Shown here one piece after another: positions 1 through 11,307 of a stretch of 64,000 nucleotides of DNA. This stretch comes from Paractinoplanes ovalisporus (GTDB lineage: Bacteria > Actinomycetota > Actinomycetes > Mycobacteriales > Micromonosporaceae), in the NCBI RefSeq assembly GCF_016834655.1, contig NZ_JAENHP010000010.1:186001-250000 (forward strand), given 5' to 3'. Position 1 is the first letter of the stretch. Each line of letters starts with the position of its first letter. A program made the position numbers and the translations under genes. The notes under the pieces are model-generated. The model was not told the DNA's origin. It was given only the letters and a program-made list of their open reading frames with translations, and ran no database searches.

Positions 1-32
1 CCGGCCGGTGGAAGCGGGCGCGGCCGCTGATC

Positions 33-986
33 TCAGGCGACGAACTTCGTCCGGCGTCGGCGGGTGAACAGGAAACCGCCCGCCCCCGCCAGCAGCAGGA
101 CGAGGCCGCCGCCGGCGACCAGGGCCGTGTTCGCGCCGGTGAGGGCCAAGCCGCCACCGCCGCCCTGGCCGGTGGACGCGTCGGTCGTCGTCGCGGGTGC
201 GGCCGTGGCCGACGGGGACGCGGAGGTTGCGGTCGGCGTCGGGTCGGTGGTGACGGTCTCGGTGGGGCCGGGGGAGTCGGAGGGCACCGGGGACGTCGGG
301 TTGCCGGGCGGCACGACGGTCGGGGTCGGGCTGGTCGTCGGGGTCGCGGTCGGGCTCGCCGGCGGCTTGAGAACGAAGTAGTAGGCGATCGAGCCGCGCG
401 GGTTGTTGCTGCCCTCGCCGGTCGGGACGGGCAGGTCCGCCTTCTGCAGGGTCAGCGGCAGCTTCGTGCCCCGCACCGGGTCGCGGCCCTCCTGCGAGGA
501 GGCGTTGCGGGCCAGGTTGCGGATGCCGCCGTTCTCCTCGGCGTACGACTTCGGGTACCAGGAGAACAGCAACCAGTGCGGATACTTGATGCGGCTCGCG
601 TCGGCCTGGCCGGCGATGCTCAGGGGGTTCAGCAGGTAGCTGGTGGCGGCCTGCAGCTCGGTGTCGAACTCGCACCAGGCGCCCTGCACGATGTCGTCGC
701 CGTAGTACTCGCAGTTGGTCCAGTCGCGCGGCAGTTCCATCTCGCCGGAGACATAGAGGTCGACGACCACTCCGCGTACGGGCGCGGCTCCGACGTTCGC
801 GATGCCGGCCGCCACGGGCAGCGACTGTCCCTTCTGGAACGGCCGGTAGGTCTGCGTGTCGCCCGCGCTCGCGTTGGTCAGCGCCACGAGCTGCGGTTCC
901 GGATCAGCGGCCCACGCGGTCGACGGCAGCGTGACGGCGGCAGCGGTGACGGCGGCAACGCCGAGCGCACGGACCAGGTGTTTCAT
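33..986 (-). CDS. LAxTG-anchored secreted surface protein
   Basis: A 317-residue protein of unknown function destined for the cell wall. It starts with a Sec signal peptide (MKHLVRALG, hydrophobic core, AWA cleavage region near residue 26). A folded region of about 200 residues follows, then a Thr/Pro/Ser-rich stalk, and a sorting signal at the C-terminus: LALTG, a hydrophobic helix and an RRRR tail. LAxTG is the motif used by class E sortases of actinobacteria, so covalent anchoring is expected from family knowledge. The ORF could extend to 1091, but the ATG at 986 directly precedes the signal peptide and the upstream codons look non-coding. No domain is recognised in the ectodomain, and no sortase gene lies nearby. 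Confidence 0.85.
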   Translation of the reverse strand: MKHLVRALGVAAVTAAAVTLPSTAWAADPEPQLVALTNASAGDTQTYRPFQKGQSLPVAAGIANVGAAPVRGVVVDLYVSGEMELPRDWTNCEYYGDDIVQGAWCEFDTELQAATSYLLNPLSIAGQADASRIKYPHWLLFSWYPKSYAEENGGIRNLARNASSQEGRDPVRGTKLPLTLQKADLPVPTGEGSNNPRGSIAYYFVLKPPASPTATPTTSPTPTVVPPGNPTSPVPSDSPGPTETVTTDPTPTATSASPSATAAPATTTDASTGQGGGGGLALTGANTALVAGGGLVLLLAGAGGFLFTRRRRTKFVA

Positions 987-1062
987 GCGAGATCCCCCGA
1001 AGATCAAAGTCAGAGCGGGGGAACCATACCGGCCCGGGGCGTCGCGCGCTGCCCCGGCCGAC

Positions 1063-1091
1063 GTGCCGGCCGTACGCGGTACGGCCGGCAC
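1063..1091 (-). terminator. Perfect 13-bp hairpin after the S1 protease
   Basis: GTGCCGGCCGTAC and its exact complement are separated by three bases. It lies just past the stop codon of the lectin-tailed protease and ahead of the next minus-strand gene. There is no T-run, as is usual in high-GC actinomycetes. Confidence 0.7.
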
Positions 1092-1107
1092 ATCACGAAC
1101 GAACTGC

Positions 1108-2676
1108 TCAGCCGCGGCGCCACTTCTGGTTCGCGCCGCCGTGGCACTCCCACAGCACCAGCTTGGCGCCGTCGTTGGGGTTCCATGCCTCGATGTCGGC
1201 GCACTTGTTGGCCTGCGGGTTCACCAGGTCACCGGCGGCCGAGAGGACCCAGCCCTGGGCCGGGTTGCCCGAGCAGCCGACGATCTGCAGGATCGCGCCG
1301 TTGGCGGTCGAGCCCCACGCCACGTCCAGGCACTTGTTGTTCCCCGTACGCAGGGTGCCGTTGACGAACTCCCACTTCTGCGCGGCCGAGCCGTTGCAGT
1401 TCCACATCTGCACGCGGACGCCGTCCGAGAAGTCGCCGTTCGGGATGTCCAGGCAGCGGCCGTTCAGGGCACTGATCAGCGCGCCCCCGGAGCTGCCGCC
1501 CCCGCTGGTGACCAGGTTGATGCCCCAGCGCGACAGGATCGGGTTGACCGGCTGGAACCAGGTCTGCGGGTTGGCCGAGCCACAACCGCCGGAGATGCCG
1601 GAGGTGACGCCCTGGGCCTGGTTGCCGGCGATGACCGAACCGCCCGAGTCGCCCGGGTTGGCGCAGGCGCTCATCCGGCTCATGCCGTACACCGGGCCGT
1701 TCGAGTAGTTGATCGTCTCGTTGCGGCCCTGCAGGGTGCCGCAGGTCCACGAGGAGGTGCGGCCCGAGCGGCAGATCGACGAACCGATCGCGGCGTCGTT
1801 GGAGCCGGCCACGATCACGTTGCCGCCGGCGTAGTTGTTGACCCACGGCTGCGGGGTCCAGTTGCCGTTGGCCGCGACATAGGCCATGTCGGTGTTGGGG
1901 AACTCCGACTCTCCGAAGCTGCCCAGGTCGACGTTGTTGAAGCCCTTGACCGCGGCGCCCCGGCCGCCGCAGTGACCGGCGGTCACGAAGCCGGGCGCGC
2001 CACCGCGGCGGGCCGGGAAGCCGACCGAGCACAACGTGTTGCCGTTGATCACGTACTGGTCGCCGCCGCGGATGTCGTAGACCGGCTTCGGCGCGACCGC
2101 CGAGGTCTCGACCGTCACCGCATCGACGCCGCTGTCCTTCGCGAACTTGCGGGCCTGGGCCTCGGCGCCCGGCTTCACCGTCACGACGACGCTGTTGGTG
2201 GCCGGGTCGATGCGCCAGGCGCGGATGGCGTCGGCCGCCTTGGCGCCGCGCTTGTCCAGCTTCGCCCGGTCGGCCGCGAGAGCGCTCTCAGCGCGGCCAA
2301 CGAGCTGAGCCTCGGCGCCCTCGGCGCGCACCTGCTTCGCGGCGGCCTCGGTGGTGACGGCGACGGTGAGCCGTTCCTGGCCCTTCTTGATCCAGGCGCC
2401 GCCGTACGCGTTGCCCAGCTTGGCCTTCAGGCGCGTCTGGACGACCGGGGCCGCGGCCTCGGTGCGCAGCCGCTCGGCGATCTGTTCGTCGGTGAGCTTC
2501 AGGTCGCGCTTCATCGCCGCGACGACACCGGCCGGAAGGTCCAGGGTCTGGGCCACGTCGACCCGCGGGTAGGGCGAGGGATCCGGCGTGTCGTCGGCGA
2601 AACTCATGAGGGGGGTCAGGCCGACCGCCGTCACCGCAACTGCGGCAACCGCGATCCACCGGTACGGGCGAGCCAT
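1108..2676 (-). CDS. Secreted S1 (streptogrisin-like) protease with ricin-B lectin tail
   Basis: A 522-residue prepro-protease. A signal peptide (residues 1-27) is followed by an alpha-lytic-protease-type prodomain (about 30-200) that chaperones folding and is removed. The chymotrypsin-like domain (about 201-390) shows the triad His235 in TAGHC, Asp263 in NTDMAYV and Ser344 in GDSGGS, with paired cysteines as in streptogrisins. A Gly/Ser linker leads to a beta-trefoil (about 398-522) with three QxW-type repeats (QKW, QGW, QKW), the ricin-B/CBM13 fold that binds polysaccharide. It probably degrades protein in polymer-bound or cell-wall material. It has its own transcript, with a hairpin after the stop. 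The family assignment is secure; the substrate is not known. Confidence 0.95.
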   Translation of the reverse strand: MARPYRWIAVAAVAVTAVGLTPLMSFADDTPDPSPYPRVDVAQTLDLPAGVVAAMKRDLKLTDEQIAERLRTEAAAPVVQTRLKAKLGNAYGGAWIKKGQERLTVAVTTEAAAKQVRAEGAEAQLVGRAESALAADRAKLDKRGAKAADAIRAWRIDPATNSVVVTVKPGAEAQARKFAKDSGVDAVTVETSAVAPKPVYDIRGGDQYVINGNTLCSVGFPARRGGAPGFVTAGHCGGRGAAVKGFNNVDLGSFGESEFPNTDMAYVAANGNWTPQPWVNNYAGGNVIVAGSNDAAIGSSICRSGRTSSWTCGTLQGRNETINYSNGPVYGMSRMSACANPGDSGGSVIAGNQAQGVTSGISGGCGSANPQTWFQPVNPILSRWGINLVTSGGGSSGGALISALNGRCLDIPNGDFSDGVRVQMWNCNGSAAQKWEFVNGTLRTGNNKCLDVAWGSTANGAILQIVGCSGNPAQGWVLSAAGDLVNPQANKCADIEAWNPNDGAKLVLWECHGGANQKWRRG

Positions 2677-2987
2677 GGGGGAGCTCCTCGTCAGGGGACA
2701 TGGGGAAAACGCATTGAAGTCTGCTTATTGATTAACAAAGTGTCAAGAAGCATCAACCGGCCCGTGACCTGCCCATTGCCTCGGCCCGGAATGATCAGAA
2801 TGCTTTTCATAAATCGCTCACCGTCAGTGCGCCGTGACGCGGAAGCGGTGAATGTCCACAGTGGTGGAACGGGAAAGTTCATTGATCAATACGTGACCTG
2901 CGCCGTAGTTTCACCCCACGTCCGGCGGGTAACCTGCGGAAGCTCGCGGTGACAACGGCGCGGGGGACGGCCGTCGGGGAGGTCGCT
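2677..2987. other. Divergent promoter region, protease / Ser-Thr kinase
   Basis: About 310 bases between divergent genes. Its AT content is visibly higher than the surroundings (for example the stretch around 2715-2760 and 2810-2820), as expected for promoters in both directions. I see no convincing operator palindrome and no further gene. Confidence 0.4.
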
Positions 2988-4310
2988 GTGCAGTTGCTCG
3001 CGGGGCGTTACGGATTGGGTGACGCCCTTGGCCACGGTGGGAGTGCCGTGGTGCATCACGGATTCGACAACGTCCTGAAACGCTCCGTCGCCATCAAGCT
3101 GTTCGACGAGACCGCGACCGACGTTCTCCGCGAGGCCCGCACCGCGGCCGGGCTCAGCCACCCGAACATCGCGCAGGTCTACGACTACGGCCAGGTCCCG
3201 GGCGGCCGGCGGCCGACGCCGTTCCTGGTGATGGAGTTCGTCGACGGCGAGACGCTGGCCGACCGCCTTTCCCGCACGGGTCCTCTCCGCTGGCGCCAGG
3301 CCGCCGGCATCGGTGCCGAGACCGCCGCCGCGCTGGCCGCCGCCCACGCGCAGGGTCTCGTGCACCGCGACGTCAACCCGCGCAACGTCATGCTGACCGC
3401 CGACGGCGTGAAGGTGCTCGACTTCGGCATCGCCGTCGCGGCCGGCCACAGCAGCAACGGTGAACTCTGGGGCAGCCCGGCCCACGTGGCGCCCGAACAA
3501 CTCAGCGGCGAGCCCGCGTTCCCGGCCGCCGACGTCTACGCCCTCGGCCTGCTGCTGTTCGAAAGCCTCACCGCCGCCCGGGCCTGGCCCGGCGAGAGCA
3601 TCGGCCAGATCTTCGCCACCCGCCACGGCCGGCCGGCGCCGCGCCTGCCCCGCAAGCTGGTCCTGCCCCGCGAGATGGTCCGTCTCTACAAGGCCTGCAC
3701 CGCCGACGACCCCGGCGCTCGCCCCTCGGCCGCCGCCGTCGCCGAAGCCCTGCGCCGCATCACCGGCCCGGTGCCCCACGCGGTCAGTGCCGCGGCGCCC
3801 CACCGGTCGCGTCGCCGCGCCATGGCCATGGGAGCCGTCGCGGTCGTCGCCGCGATCGTGAGCGTCGTCGGCGCGCAGCTGGCCAACGGCACCGCCACGC
3901 CCGGCGGTCGCGAGGCGGAGGCCGCTCTGGAAGGCGCCCACCCGGCCACGACTTCGCCGAGTCCCAGCCGCCCGGCGCCGTCGATGTCGCCGACCGCCGG
4001 CATCTCCCAGACCGGGGCGACGACCACGACCGTACGGCGGAAGGAAGCTCCTCGCCGCGAGACGGTGAGCCCGTCCCCGAGCAAGACGGCCACGCCGCCG
4101 GCCACGTCGTCCCCGGCCGTGCCGAGCAGCCCGCCGCCGACCTCCACGCCGCCGAAGCCCTCGACGTCGCCGACCCCGGACACCAGCCCGTCACCCACGG
4201 ACCCGCCCGTCGTCGAGCCGACCGACCCGCCGGCGACCGAGCCCCCGGCCACCACGCCGCCGGTGACCACCGTCCCCGAGACCCCGGACGACCCCACGCC
4301 CGAGGCCTGA
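2988..4310 (+). CDS. Membrane-anchored Ser/Thr protein kinase
   Basis: A Pkn-type receptor kinase. The N-terminal kinase domain (about 260 residues) shows the glycine loop GHGGSAVV, the VAIK lysine, HRD, DFG and the P+1 region GSPAHVAPEQL. One transmembrane helix (AMAMGAVAVVAAIVSVV) follows, then an extracellular Pro/Thr/Ser tail without PASTA repeats. In the catalytic loop the normally conserved lysine (HRDxKxxN) is asparagine (HRDVNPRN), so activity may be altered. I chose GTG 2988 because GGGGAGG lies five bases upstream; the same frame stays open to GTG 2949, which has no ribosome site. It is convergent with the transporter gene, only ten bases between stops. Confidence 0.88.
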   Translation: MQLLAGRYGLGDALGHGGSAVVHHGFDNVLKRSVAIKLFDETATDVLREARTAAGLSHPNIAQVYDYGQVPGGRRPTPFLVMEFVDGETLADRLSRTGPLRWRQAAGIGAETAAALAAAHAQGLVHRDVNPRNVMLTADGVKVLDFGIAVAAGHSSNGELWGSPAHVAPEQLSGEPAFPAADVYALGLLLFESLTAARAWPGESIGQIFATRHGRPAPRLPRKLVLPREMVRLYKACTADDPGARPSAAAVAEALRRITGPVPHAVSAAAPHRSRRRAMAMGAVAVVAAIVSVVGAQLANGTATPGGREAEAALEGAHPATTSPSPSRPAPSMSPTAGISQTGATTTTVRRKEAPRRETVSPSPSKTATPPATSSPAVPSSPPPTSTPPKPSTSPTPDTSPSPTDPPVVEPTDPPATEPPATTPPVTTVPETPDDPTPEA

Positions 4311-4320
4311 CCGCCGTTGG

Positions 4321-6294
4321 TCAGCTCCCCACGTGGATGCCGGGGCGACGGGCCTGATCGGGCTCGTGCTTGCGGATGATCTCGCGGGTGACCGGGGCCG
4401 TGTCGCCGCGGCCGAGCAGGAAATAGCGCACCATGTGGACCAGCGGACTGCCCTCGGCCCAGGCGAAGTAGCAGTGCGGGCGCACCCCGGTGGCGTCCCG
4501 CAGCGCGAGCAGGATCGCGGCGATCGCGTTCGGTGCCGCCGGGGCCTCGGTGCGCAGGATGCGGTTGCGGTCGACCTCGATTCCCCGTACGGACAGGGTG
4601 TCGCTGAAACCGGAGGGGTCGACCACGTCGATCTCGAGGAAGAGGATGTCGTTGGCGCCCGGAACCGGGTTGTCGCCGCGCTGCTCGCGCTCCTTGAGCC
4701 GGTACTCGGCGGCGTCACCGTTCTGGCGGCGGTGCGCGACCAGGTCGAGGGCGCCGTCGAGCTCCAGCGACTCGGTGATGAACCGGCGGGCGGTGTCGTC
4801 GAACTCGATGCTGTCCACGCGTAGCTCGGTGGTGCGGCTGACCCGCGAGATCAGCGAGACGACGACGATCCCGGCGATGAACAGCCCCGAGATGGCGATG
4901 CCGTCCGGCTTCTCGATGATGTTGGCGACCAGCGCGTACGCGAGAATCAGGGTGAGCACCGCGAAGCCGGCCGTGGCGCCGCGCCTGCGATGGCGGATCG
5001 CCCACACGGTGACGGCGAAGGCCCCGGAGACCATCATGGCCAGGATCCCGGTGGCGTAGGCGCCGGCCTGCGCGTTGACGTCGGCGCCGAACGCGATCGT
5101 GATGACGACCGTGATCGCGGTGTAGACGAGCACGACCGGGCGCACGGCCCGGCCCCATTCCGGCGCCATGCCATAACCGGGCAGGTACCGCGGCACGATG
5201 TTGATGAGACCGGCCATGGCCGAGGCGCCGGCGAACCAGAGGATCAGGATCGTGCTGATGTCGTACGCGGTGCCGACCGCCTCGCCGAGCTGCTCGTGGG
5301 CCAGCCAGGCCAGCGCCCGCCCGCTGGCCTCGCCGCCCGGTTCGAACTCCTCAGCCGGGATGAGCACGGTGGTGACGAGGCTGGCCGCGAGCAGGTAGAC
5401 GCTCATGATGACGGCGGCGGTGGTGAGCAGCCGCCGGCTGTTGCGGACCCGGTTCTCCAGGTTCGAGGCGGCGACCAGCGGCATCATGCTGACCCCGGTC
5501 TCGAAGCCGGACAGCCCGAGGACGAGCAGGGGAAACGCTACGAGGGCGGGCTGGAACAGGTTGCCGGTGTCATCGAGGGCCGACGTCCACGCCGACCACA
5601 CGGCGCCGTCGGTGATGACCTGGACCAGGCCGGCCCCGATGACCAGCGCGTTGAGGCCGAGGAAGAGGGCGACCAACGGGATGGCGACGCTGACCGCCTC
5701 GCTGAAGCCGAGCAGAAAGACGAAGCCGAGCAGCAGCAGCAACGCGACGGTCAGCGCCACCTCGTGCCCGTGCAGGAACGACGGGAAGAACGGGTTCTCG
5801 ACCACGTGGACGCTGGCGTCGGCCGCCGACAGGGTGATCGTGATCAGCCACGACGTGGCGACAAACCCGAGCAGCACCAGCACGAACAGCTTGCCCTGCC
5901 AGAACGGCAGCAGCCGCTCCAGCATCGCGACCGACCCGGCGCCGTGCGGGCTCTCCCGGGACACCCGCCGGTACATGGGCAGAACACCGAACAGGGTGAG
6001 CGCGACGATCAGCAACGTGGCCAGCGGCGAGACCGCCCCGGCCGCGGCGACGGCGATCGCCGGGACGTAGGCGAGGCTGGAGAAGTAGTCCACTCCCGTC
6101 AGGCACATCACCTTCCACCACGAGTGCTGCTCGGTGTGTCCCTCACCCGCCTCGGGCCCGACCGGCTGCACCCGGTGCCGTAGCAGCCATCCGGCCACAC
6201 CCTTCGACGGCGTGATCTCGTGGGCCGGAGAGGCCATGACTGCCGGTACGGCGTACTCGGCCGGAGCCTCGATCGGAGTGGATTGGTCATTCAC
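4321..6294 (-). CDS. APC-superfamily transporter, KUP/KimA-like, beside kdp
   Basis: A 657-residue integral membrane protein with about 12 helices between residues 65 and 480 and a C-terminal cytosolic domain of about 165 residues. TGVDYFSSLAY near the first helix and the GAGS segment resemble the SSDALSS and GGGA signatures of KimA-type potassium/proton symporters. Annotation tools would probably call it an amino acid permease. The gene is divergent from kdpFABC with a shared 270-base control region, which makes potassium uptake the likelier role. The C-terminal domain is unlike the KimA cytosolic part. The family is secure at superfamily level; the substrate is inferred from context. Confidence 0.75.
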   Translation of the reverse strand: MNDQSTPIEAPAEYAVPAVMASPAHEITPSKGVAGWLLRHRVQPVGPEAGEGHTEQHSWWKVMCLTGVDYFSSLAYVPAIAVAAAGAVSPLATLLIVALTLFGVLPMYRRVSRESPHGAGSVAMLERLLPFWQGKLFVLVLLGFVATSWLITITLSAADASVHVVENPFFPSFLHGHEVALTVALLLLLGFVFLLGFSEAVSVAIPLVALFLGLNALVIGAGLVQVITDGAVWSAWTSALDDTGNLFQPALVAFPLLVLGLSGFETGVSMMPLVAASNLENRVRNSRRLLTTAAVIMSVYLLAASLVTTVLIPAEEFEPGGEASGRALAWLAHEQLGEAVGTAYDISTILILWFAGASAMAGLINIVPRYLPGYGMAPEWGRAVRPVVLVYTAITVVITIAFGADVNAQAGAYATGILAMMVSGAFAVTVWAIRHRRRGATAGFAVLTLILAYALVANIIEKPDGIAISGLFIAGIVVVSLISRVSRTTELRVDSIEFDDTARRFITESLELDGALDLVAHRRQNGDAAEYRLKEREQRGDNPVPGANDILFLEIDVVDPSGFSDTLSVRGIEVDRNRILRTEAPAAPNAIAAILLALRDATGVRPHCYFAWAEGSPLVHMVRYFLLGRGDTAPVTREIIRKHEPDQARRPGIHVGS

Positions 6295-6565
6295 CGAACC
6301 AGGGTCGCTCGGGCGGTGCGGGCGGGTCGCGGGCCAGGCGTTAATAACGCGTCAAAATTTGCGCCCCGGCCGCTTGCGGTCTGGCCGCTCACCGCCAGCG
6401 TCCCGGTGTGGTCCACGTGGCCGCGGTCACGCCCGTCGTCAATAGGGCGTTAACGATCGGCGGGCGGGCGTAGTCATCGCGTGAACGCCGATGACAAGGG
6501 GTTTCCGGGGCGCGAATGCTTCCTCTCGAAGCGCCACCCCACCCCCTCGTCCAGGAGTAGGAACC
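6295..6565. promoter_or_regulatory. Divergent control region, potassium transporter / kdp
   Basis: Two related palindromes are visible: GCGTTAATAACGC at 6338-6350 and CGTTAACG at 6448-6455, both built on GCGTTA. They sit where operators for a shared potassium regulator could act on both directions. I looked for a c-di-AMP (ydaO-type) riboswitch and could not recognise its conserved core. The ribosome site AGGAG at 6553-6557 serves the small peptide gene. Confidence 0.45.
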
Positions 6566-6649
6566 ATGGCTGATCTCGTGTTCGTCGTGCTTACGGTGGC
6601 GCTGTTCGCAGCGCTGGCCGTGCTGATCCGGGCGGTCGAACGCTGGTGA
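6566..6649 (+). CDS. 27-aa membrane peptide leading the kdp operon
   Basis: ATG 6566 has AGGAG eight bases upstream and encodes a single hydrophobic helix (MADLVFVVLTVALFAALAVL) ending in RAVERW. The stop overlaps the GTG of kdpF (GTGA), so translation is coupled. Its size and build resemble KdpF, a small subunit that stabilises the KdpABC complex. It is either a second KdpF-like peptide or an upstream leader whose translation controls the operon. Too short for usual gene callers. Confidence 0.65.
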   Translation: MADLVFVVLTVALFAALAVLIRAVERW

Positions 6650-6735
6650 GCGCCGTCAACGTCGTCGGCCTGATCGTGGCCGTTCTGCTGGCCGCCTTTC
6701 TGGTGGCGGCCCTGCTCTTCCCGGAGAAGTTCTGA
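6646..6735 (+). CDS. kdpF: KdpF, small subunit of the K+-transporting ATPase
   Basis: A 29-residue single-helix peptide (MSAVNVVGLIVAVLLAAFLV) ending in LLFPEKF, the characteristic KdpF C-terminus (FPE+F). In the family it stabilises the KdpFABC complex in the membrane. The GTG start overlaps the preceding peptide gene and the stop overlaps the kdpA ATG (TGATG), so all are translationally coupled. Confidence 0.9.
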   Translation: MSAVNVVGLIVAVLLAAFLVAALLFPEKF

Positions 6736-8377
6736 TGGCCGGCTGGCTCTTCGTCATCACCCTCGTGCTCGCGCTGGCCGCGGTCTACCGGCCGTTCGGC
6801 GATTACATGTATCGCGTCGTGAGCGGCCCCCGCGACAACGTCGTCGAGCGGGGCGTCTACCGGCTCGTCGGGGTCGACCGGAACGCCGAGCAGACCTGGG
6901 GCGTGTACGCCCGCAGCGTGCTCGCGTTCTCCGCCGTGTCGATCCTGTTCCTCTTCGCGTTCGTCCGTCTGCAGGACAAGCTGTGGCTCTCGCTCGGGGT
7001 CGACCCGGTGAACAGCCACGTCGCCTGGAACACCGCGGTCAGCTTCGTCACCAACACGAACTGGCAGGCCTACTCGGGCGAGTCGACCATGGGTCACCTT
7101 GTCCAGATGGCCGGTCTCGCGGTGCAGAACTTCGTGTCGGCCGCCGTCGGCATCGCGGTCGCGGTCGCCTTCGTCCGCGGGTTCGCGGCCCGCCGGTCGG
7201 GAACGCTGGGCAACTTCTGGGTCGACCTGACCCGGATCACCCTGCGCGTCCTGCTGCCGATCTGCGTCGTGGCCACCCTGATCTTCATGATCGCGGGCAT
7301 GGTGCAGAACCTGTCCGGCGGCACCGACGTGACCACCCTGACCGGCGCCACCCAGCACATCACCGGCGGCCCGGTCGCGTCGCAGGAGGCGATCAAGGAG
7401 CTCGGCACCAACGGTGGCGGCTTCTACAACGCCAACTCGGCCCACCCGTTCGAGAACCCCACCGCCTGGACCAACTGGCTGCAGATCTTCCTCATCTTCC
7501 TGATCCCGTTCAGCCTGCCCCGGGTGTTCGGCCGCATGGTCGGTCAGAACCGGCAGGGGTACGCCATCGTCGCCGTGATGGCGGTGCTGGCGATCGCCTC
7601 GGTCGCGTTGACCGTCGCGTTCGAGGTGCACGGCGCCGGCACGGTTCCGCAGGCGGTCGGGGCGGCCATGGAGGGCAAGGAGACCCGCTTCGGCATCCCC
7701 AACTCGGCCGCCTTCGCCGCGGCCACCACCCTGACGTCGACCGGCGCCGTGAACTCGTTCCACGATTCGTACACGGCTCTCGGCGGCATGATGCCGATGG
7801 TCAACATGATGCTGGGCGAGGTCGCGCCGGGCGGCGTCGGATCCGGGCTGTACGGCCTGCTCGTCCTCGCCGTCATCACGGTCTTCGTGGCCGGGCTCAT
7901 GGTCGGTCGTACGCCGGAATATCTCGGCAAGAAGATCGGCGCGCGGGAGATGAAGCTCGCCTCGTCGTACTTCCTGATCACCCCGGCGCTCGTCCTCATC
8001 GGAACGGCGGCGGCCTTCGCCACCGGCCACAACAGCACGGCGCTCAACGTCGGGCCGCACGGTCTCTCCGAGGTCCTGTACGCCTTCACGAGCGCATCGA
8101 ACAACAACGGCTCGGCCTTCGCGGGCATCACCGTGAACACACCGTGGTGGGACACCGCGCTCGGGCTGGCGATGCTGCTCGGCCGGTTCCTGCCGCTCGT
8201 ACTCGTGCTCGCCCTGGCCGGCTCCCTCGCCCGCCAGAAGGCCACGCCCGAATCCGAGGGCACCCTGCCCACCCACCAGCCCCTGTTCGTCGGGCTCGTC
8301 GTCGGCGTCACCGTCGTGCTGGTCGCGCTGACCTTCCTGCCCGCTCTCGCTCTCGGACCCCTCGCGGAGGGCCTGTC

Positions 8378-8381
<4 letters not shown>
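6735..8381 (+). CDS. kdpA: KdpA, potassium-binding subunit of Kdp ATPase
   Basis: A 548-residue membrane subunit of normal family length that carries the potassium selectivity filter. It has about ten helices and the repeated filter-type loops, including TNTNWQAYSGES in the first pore region, TNGGGFYNANSAHP, and the later SNNNGSAF. It forms the high-affinity channel-like path that feeds KdpB. The start overlaps kdpF and the stop overlaps kdpB (ATGA). Like other kdp operons it is expected to be induced by potassium limitation through KdpDE, encoded downstream. Confidence 0.97.
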
Positions 8382-10441
<2,060 letters not shown>

Positions 10442-10443
10442 CA

Positions 10444-11307
10444 ATGCGACTCCCCACGTGGCTCACTCAGCACATCGCGGCCCTACGCGCCCTGCTGGTC
10501 TTCACCGTTCTTCTCGGACTGGCCTATCCGCTGGCCTTCGTCGCGATCGGCCGCGTTCCCGGCCTGTCCGACAAGGCCGACGGTTCCCTGGTCACCGTAG
10601 GCGACACCACGGTCGGCAGCAGTTTGGTCGGCCAGTCCTACACCGACGCGGACGGCAATCCCGACCCGCGCTACTTCCAGAGCCGCCCGTCCGCAGCGGG
10701 TGACGGCTACGACCCGACGTCCACATCGGCCAGTAATCTCGGCCCTGAAAGCGTCGTCGACACTCTCTCGGACAACCCGGACGACGCTTCTCAGAGCCTG
10801 CTCACTCAGGTATGCGCCCGCAGCCTGGCCGTAGGCAAGCTCGAGGGCGTAAACGGCAGCCGCCCGTATTGCACAGCCGACGGCGTGGGCGCGGTGCTAG
10901 CCGTCTTCTACCGGGATGGCCTGACCGGTCCAGTGACCCGCGTCGTGTCGGTCAACCAGACCGACAAGCCTTTCCTGCCGACGTACGGCGGTGTGACCGT
11001 AGAGCCGGCCCAGAACGGCAAGGACTACCAGGCCCTGGGCGGCGTGATCACCCCGATCCGCGGCAACGCCCCGTCGTCCCCGGTCGTCCCGGCCGACGCG
11101 GTCACGGCTAGCGGAAGTGGCTTGGACCCCGACATCAGCCCCGCATACGCCACCTTGCAGGCGCCTCGGATAGCGCGGGAGCGGGGGCTGACGCTCGACC
11201 AGGTGCACAAGCTCATCGCGGACCACACCGACGGGCGGGCGCTCGGCTTCCTCGGCGAGCCGGCCGTGAACGTGCTCGAACTCAACTTGTCCCTGGACGG
11301 CAAGTGA
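10444..11307 (+). CDS. kdpC: KdpC, accessory subunit of Kdp ATPase (enlarged)
   Basis: A 287-residue protein with one N-terminal helix (residues 12-36) and an external domain that assists ATP binding and assembly. The conserved regions are clear: YFQSRPSAAGDGYDPTSTSASNLGP, split by other sequence from SGSGLDPDISP and LLG-type FLGEPAVNVLELNL. Enterobacterial KdpC is near 190 residues. Here about 95 extra residues (about 105-205) lie between the two conserved halves, as in some actinobacterial relatives. The last codons of the gene form the first unit of the 27-bp tandem repeats that follow. Confidence 0.93.
   Translation: MRLPTWLTQHIAALRALLVFTVLLGLAYPLAFVAIGRVPGLSDKADGSLVTVGDTTVGSSLVGQSYTDADGNPDPRYFQSRPSAAGDGYDPTSTSASNLGPESVVDTLSDNPDDASQSLLTQVCARSLAVGKLEGVNGSRPYCTADGVGAVLAVFYRDGLTGPVTRVVSVNQTDKPFLPTYGGVTVEPAQNGKDYQALGGVITPIRGNAPSSPVVPADAVTASGSGLDPDISPAYATLQAPRIARERGLTLDQVHKLIADHTDGRALGFLGEPAVNVLELNLSLDGK

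Noticed and set aside
6295..6565. c-di-AMP (ydaO-type) riboswitch ahead of the potassium transporter or kdp
   Set aside because: Expected from function, but I could not identify the conserved core sequences; a covariance-model search would decide.
6983..8377. A 465-codon N-terminal extension of KdpB
   Set aside because: It overlaps kdpA out of frame; KdpB homologues start at the ATG that overlaps the kdpA stop.
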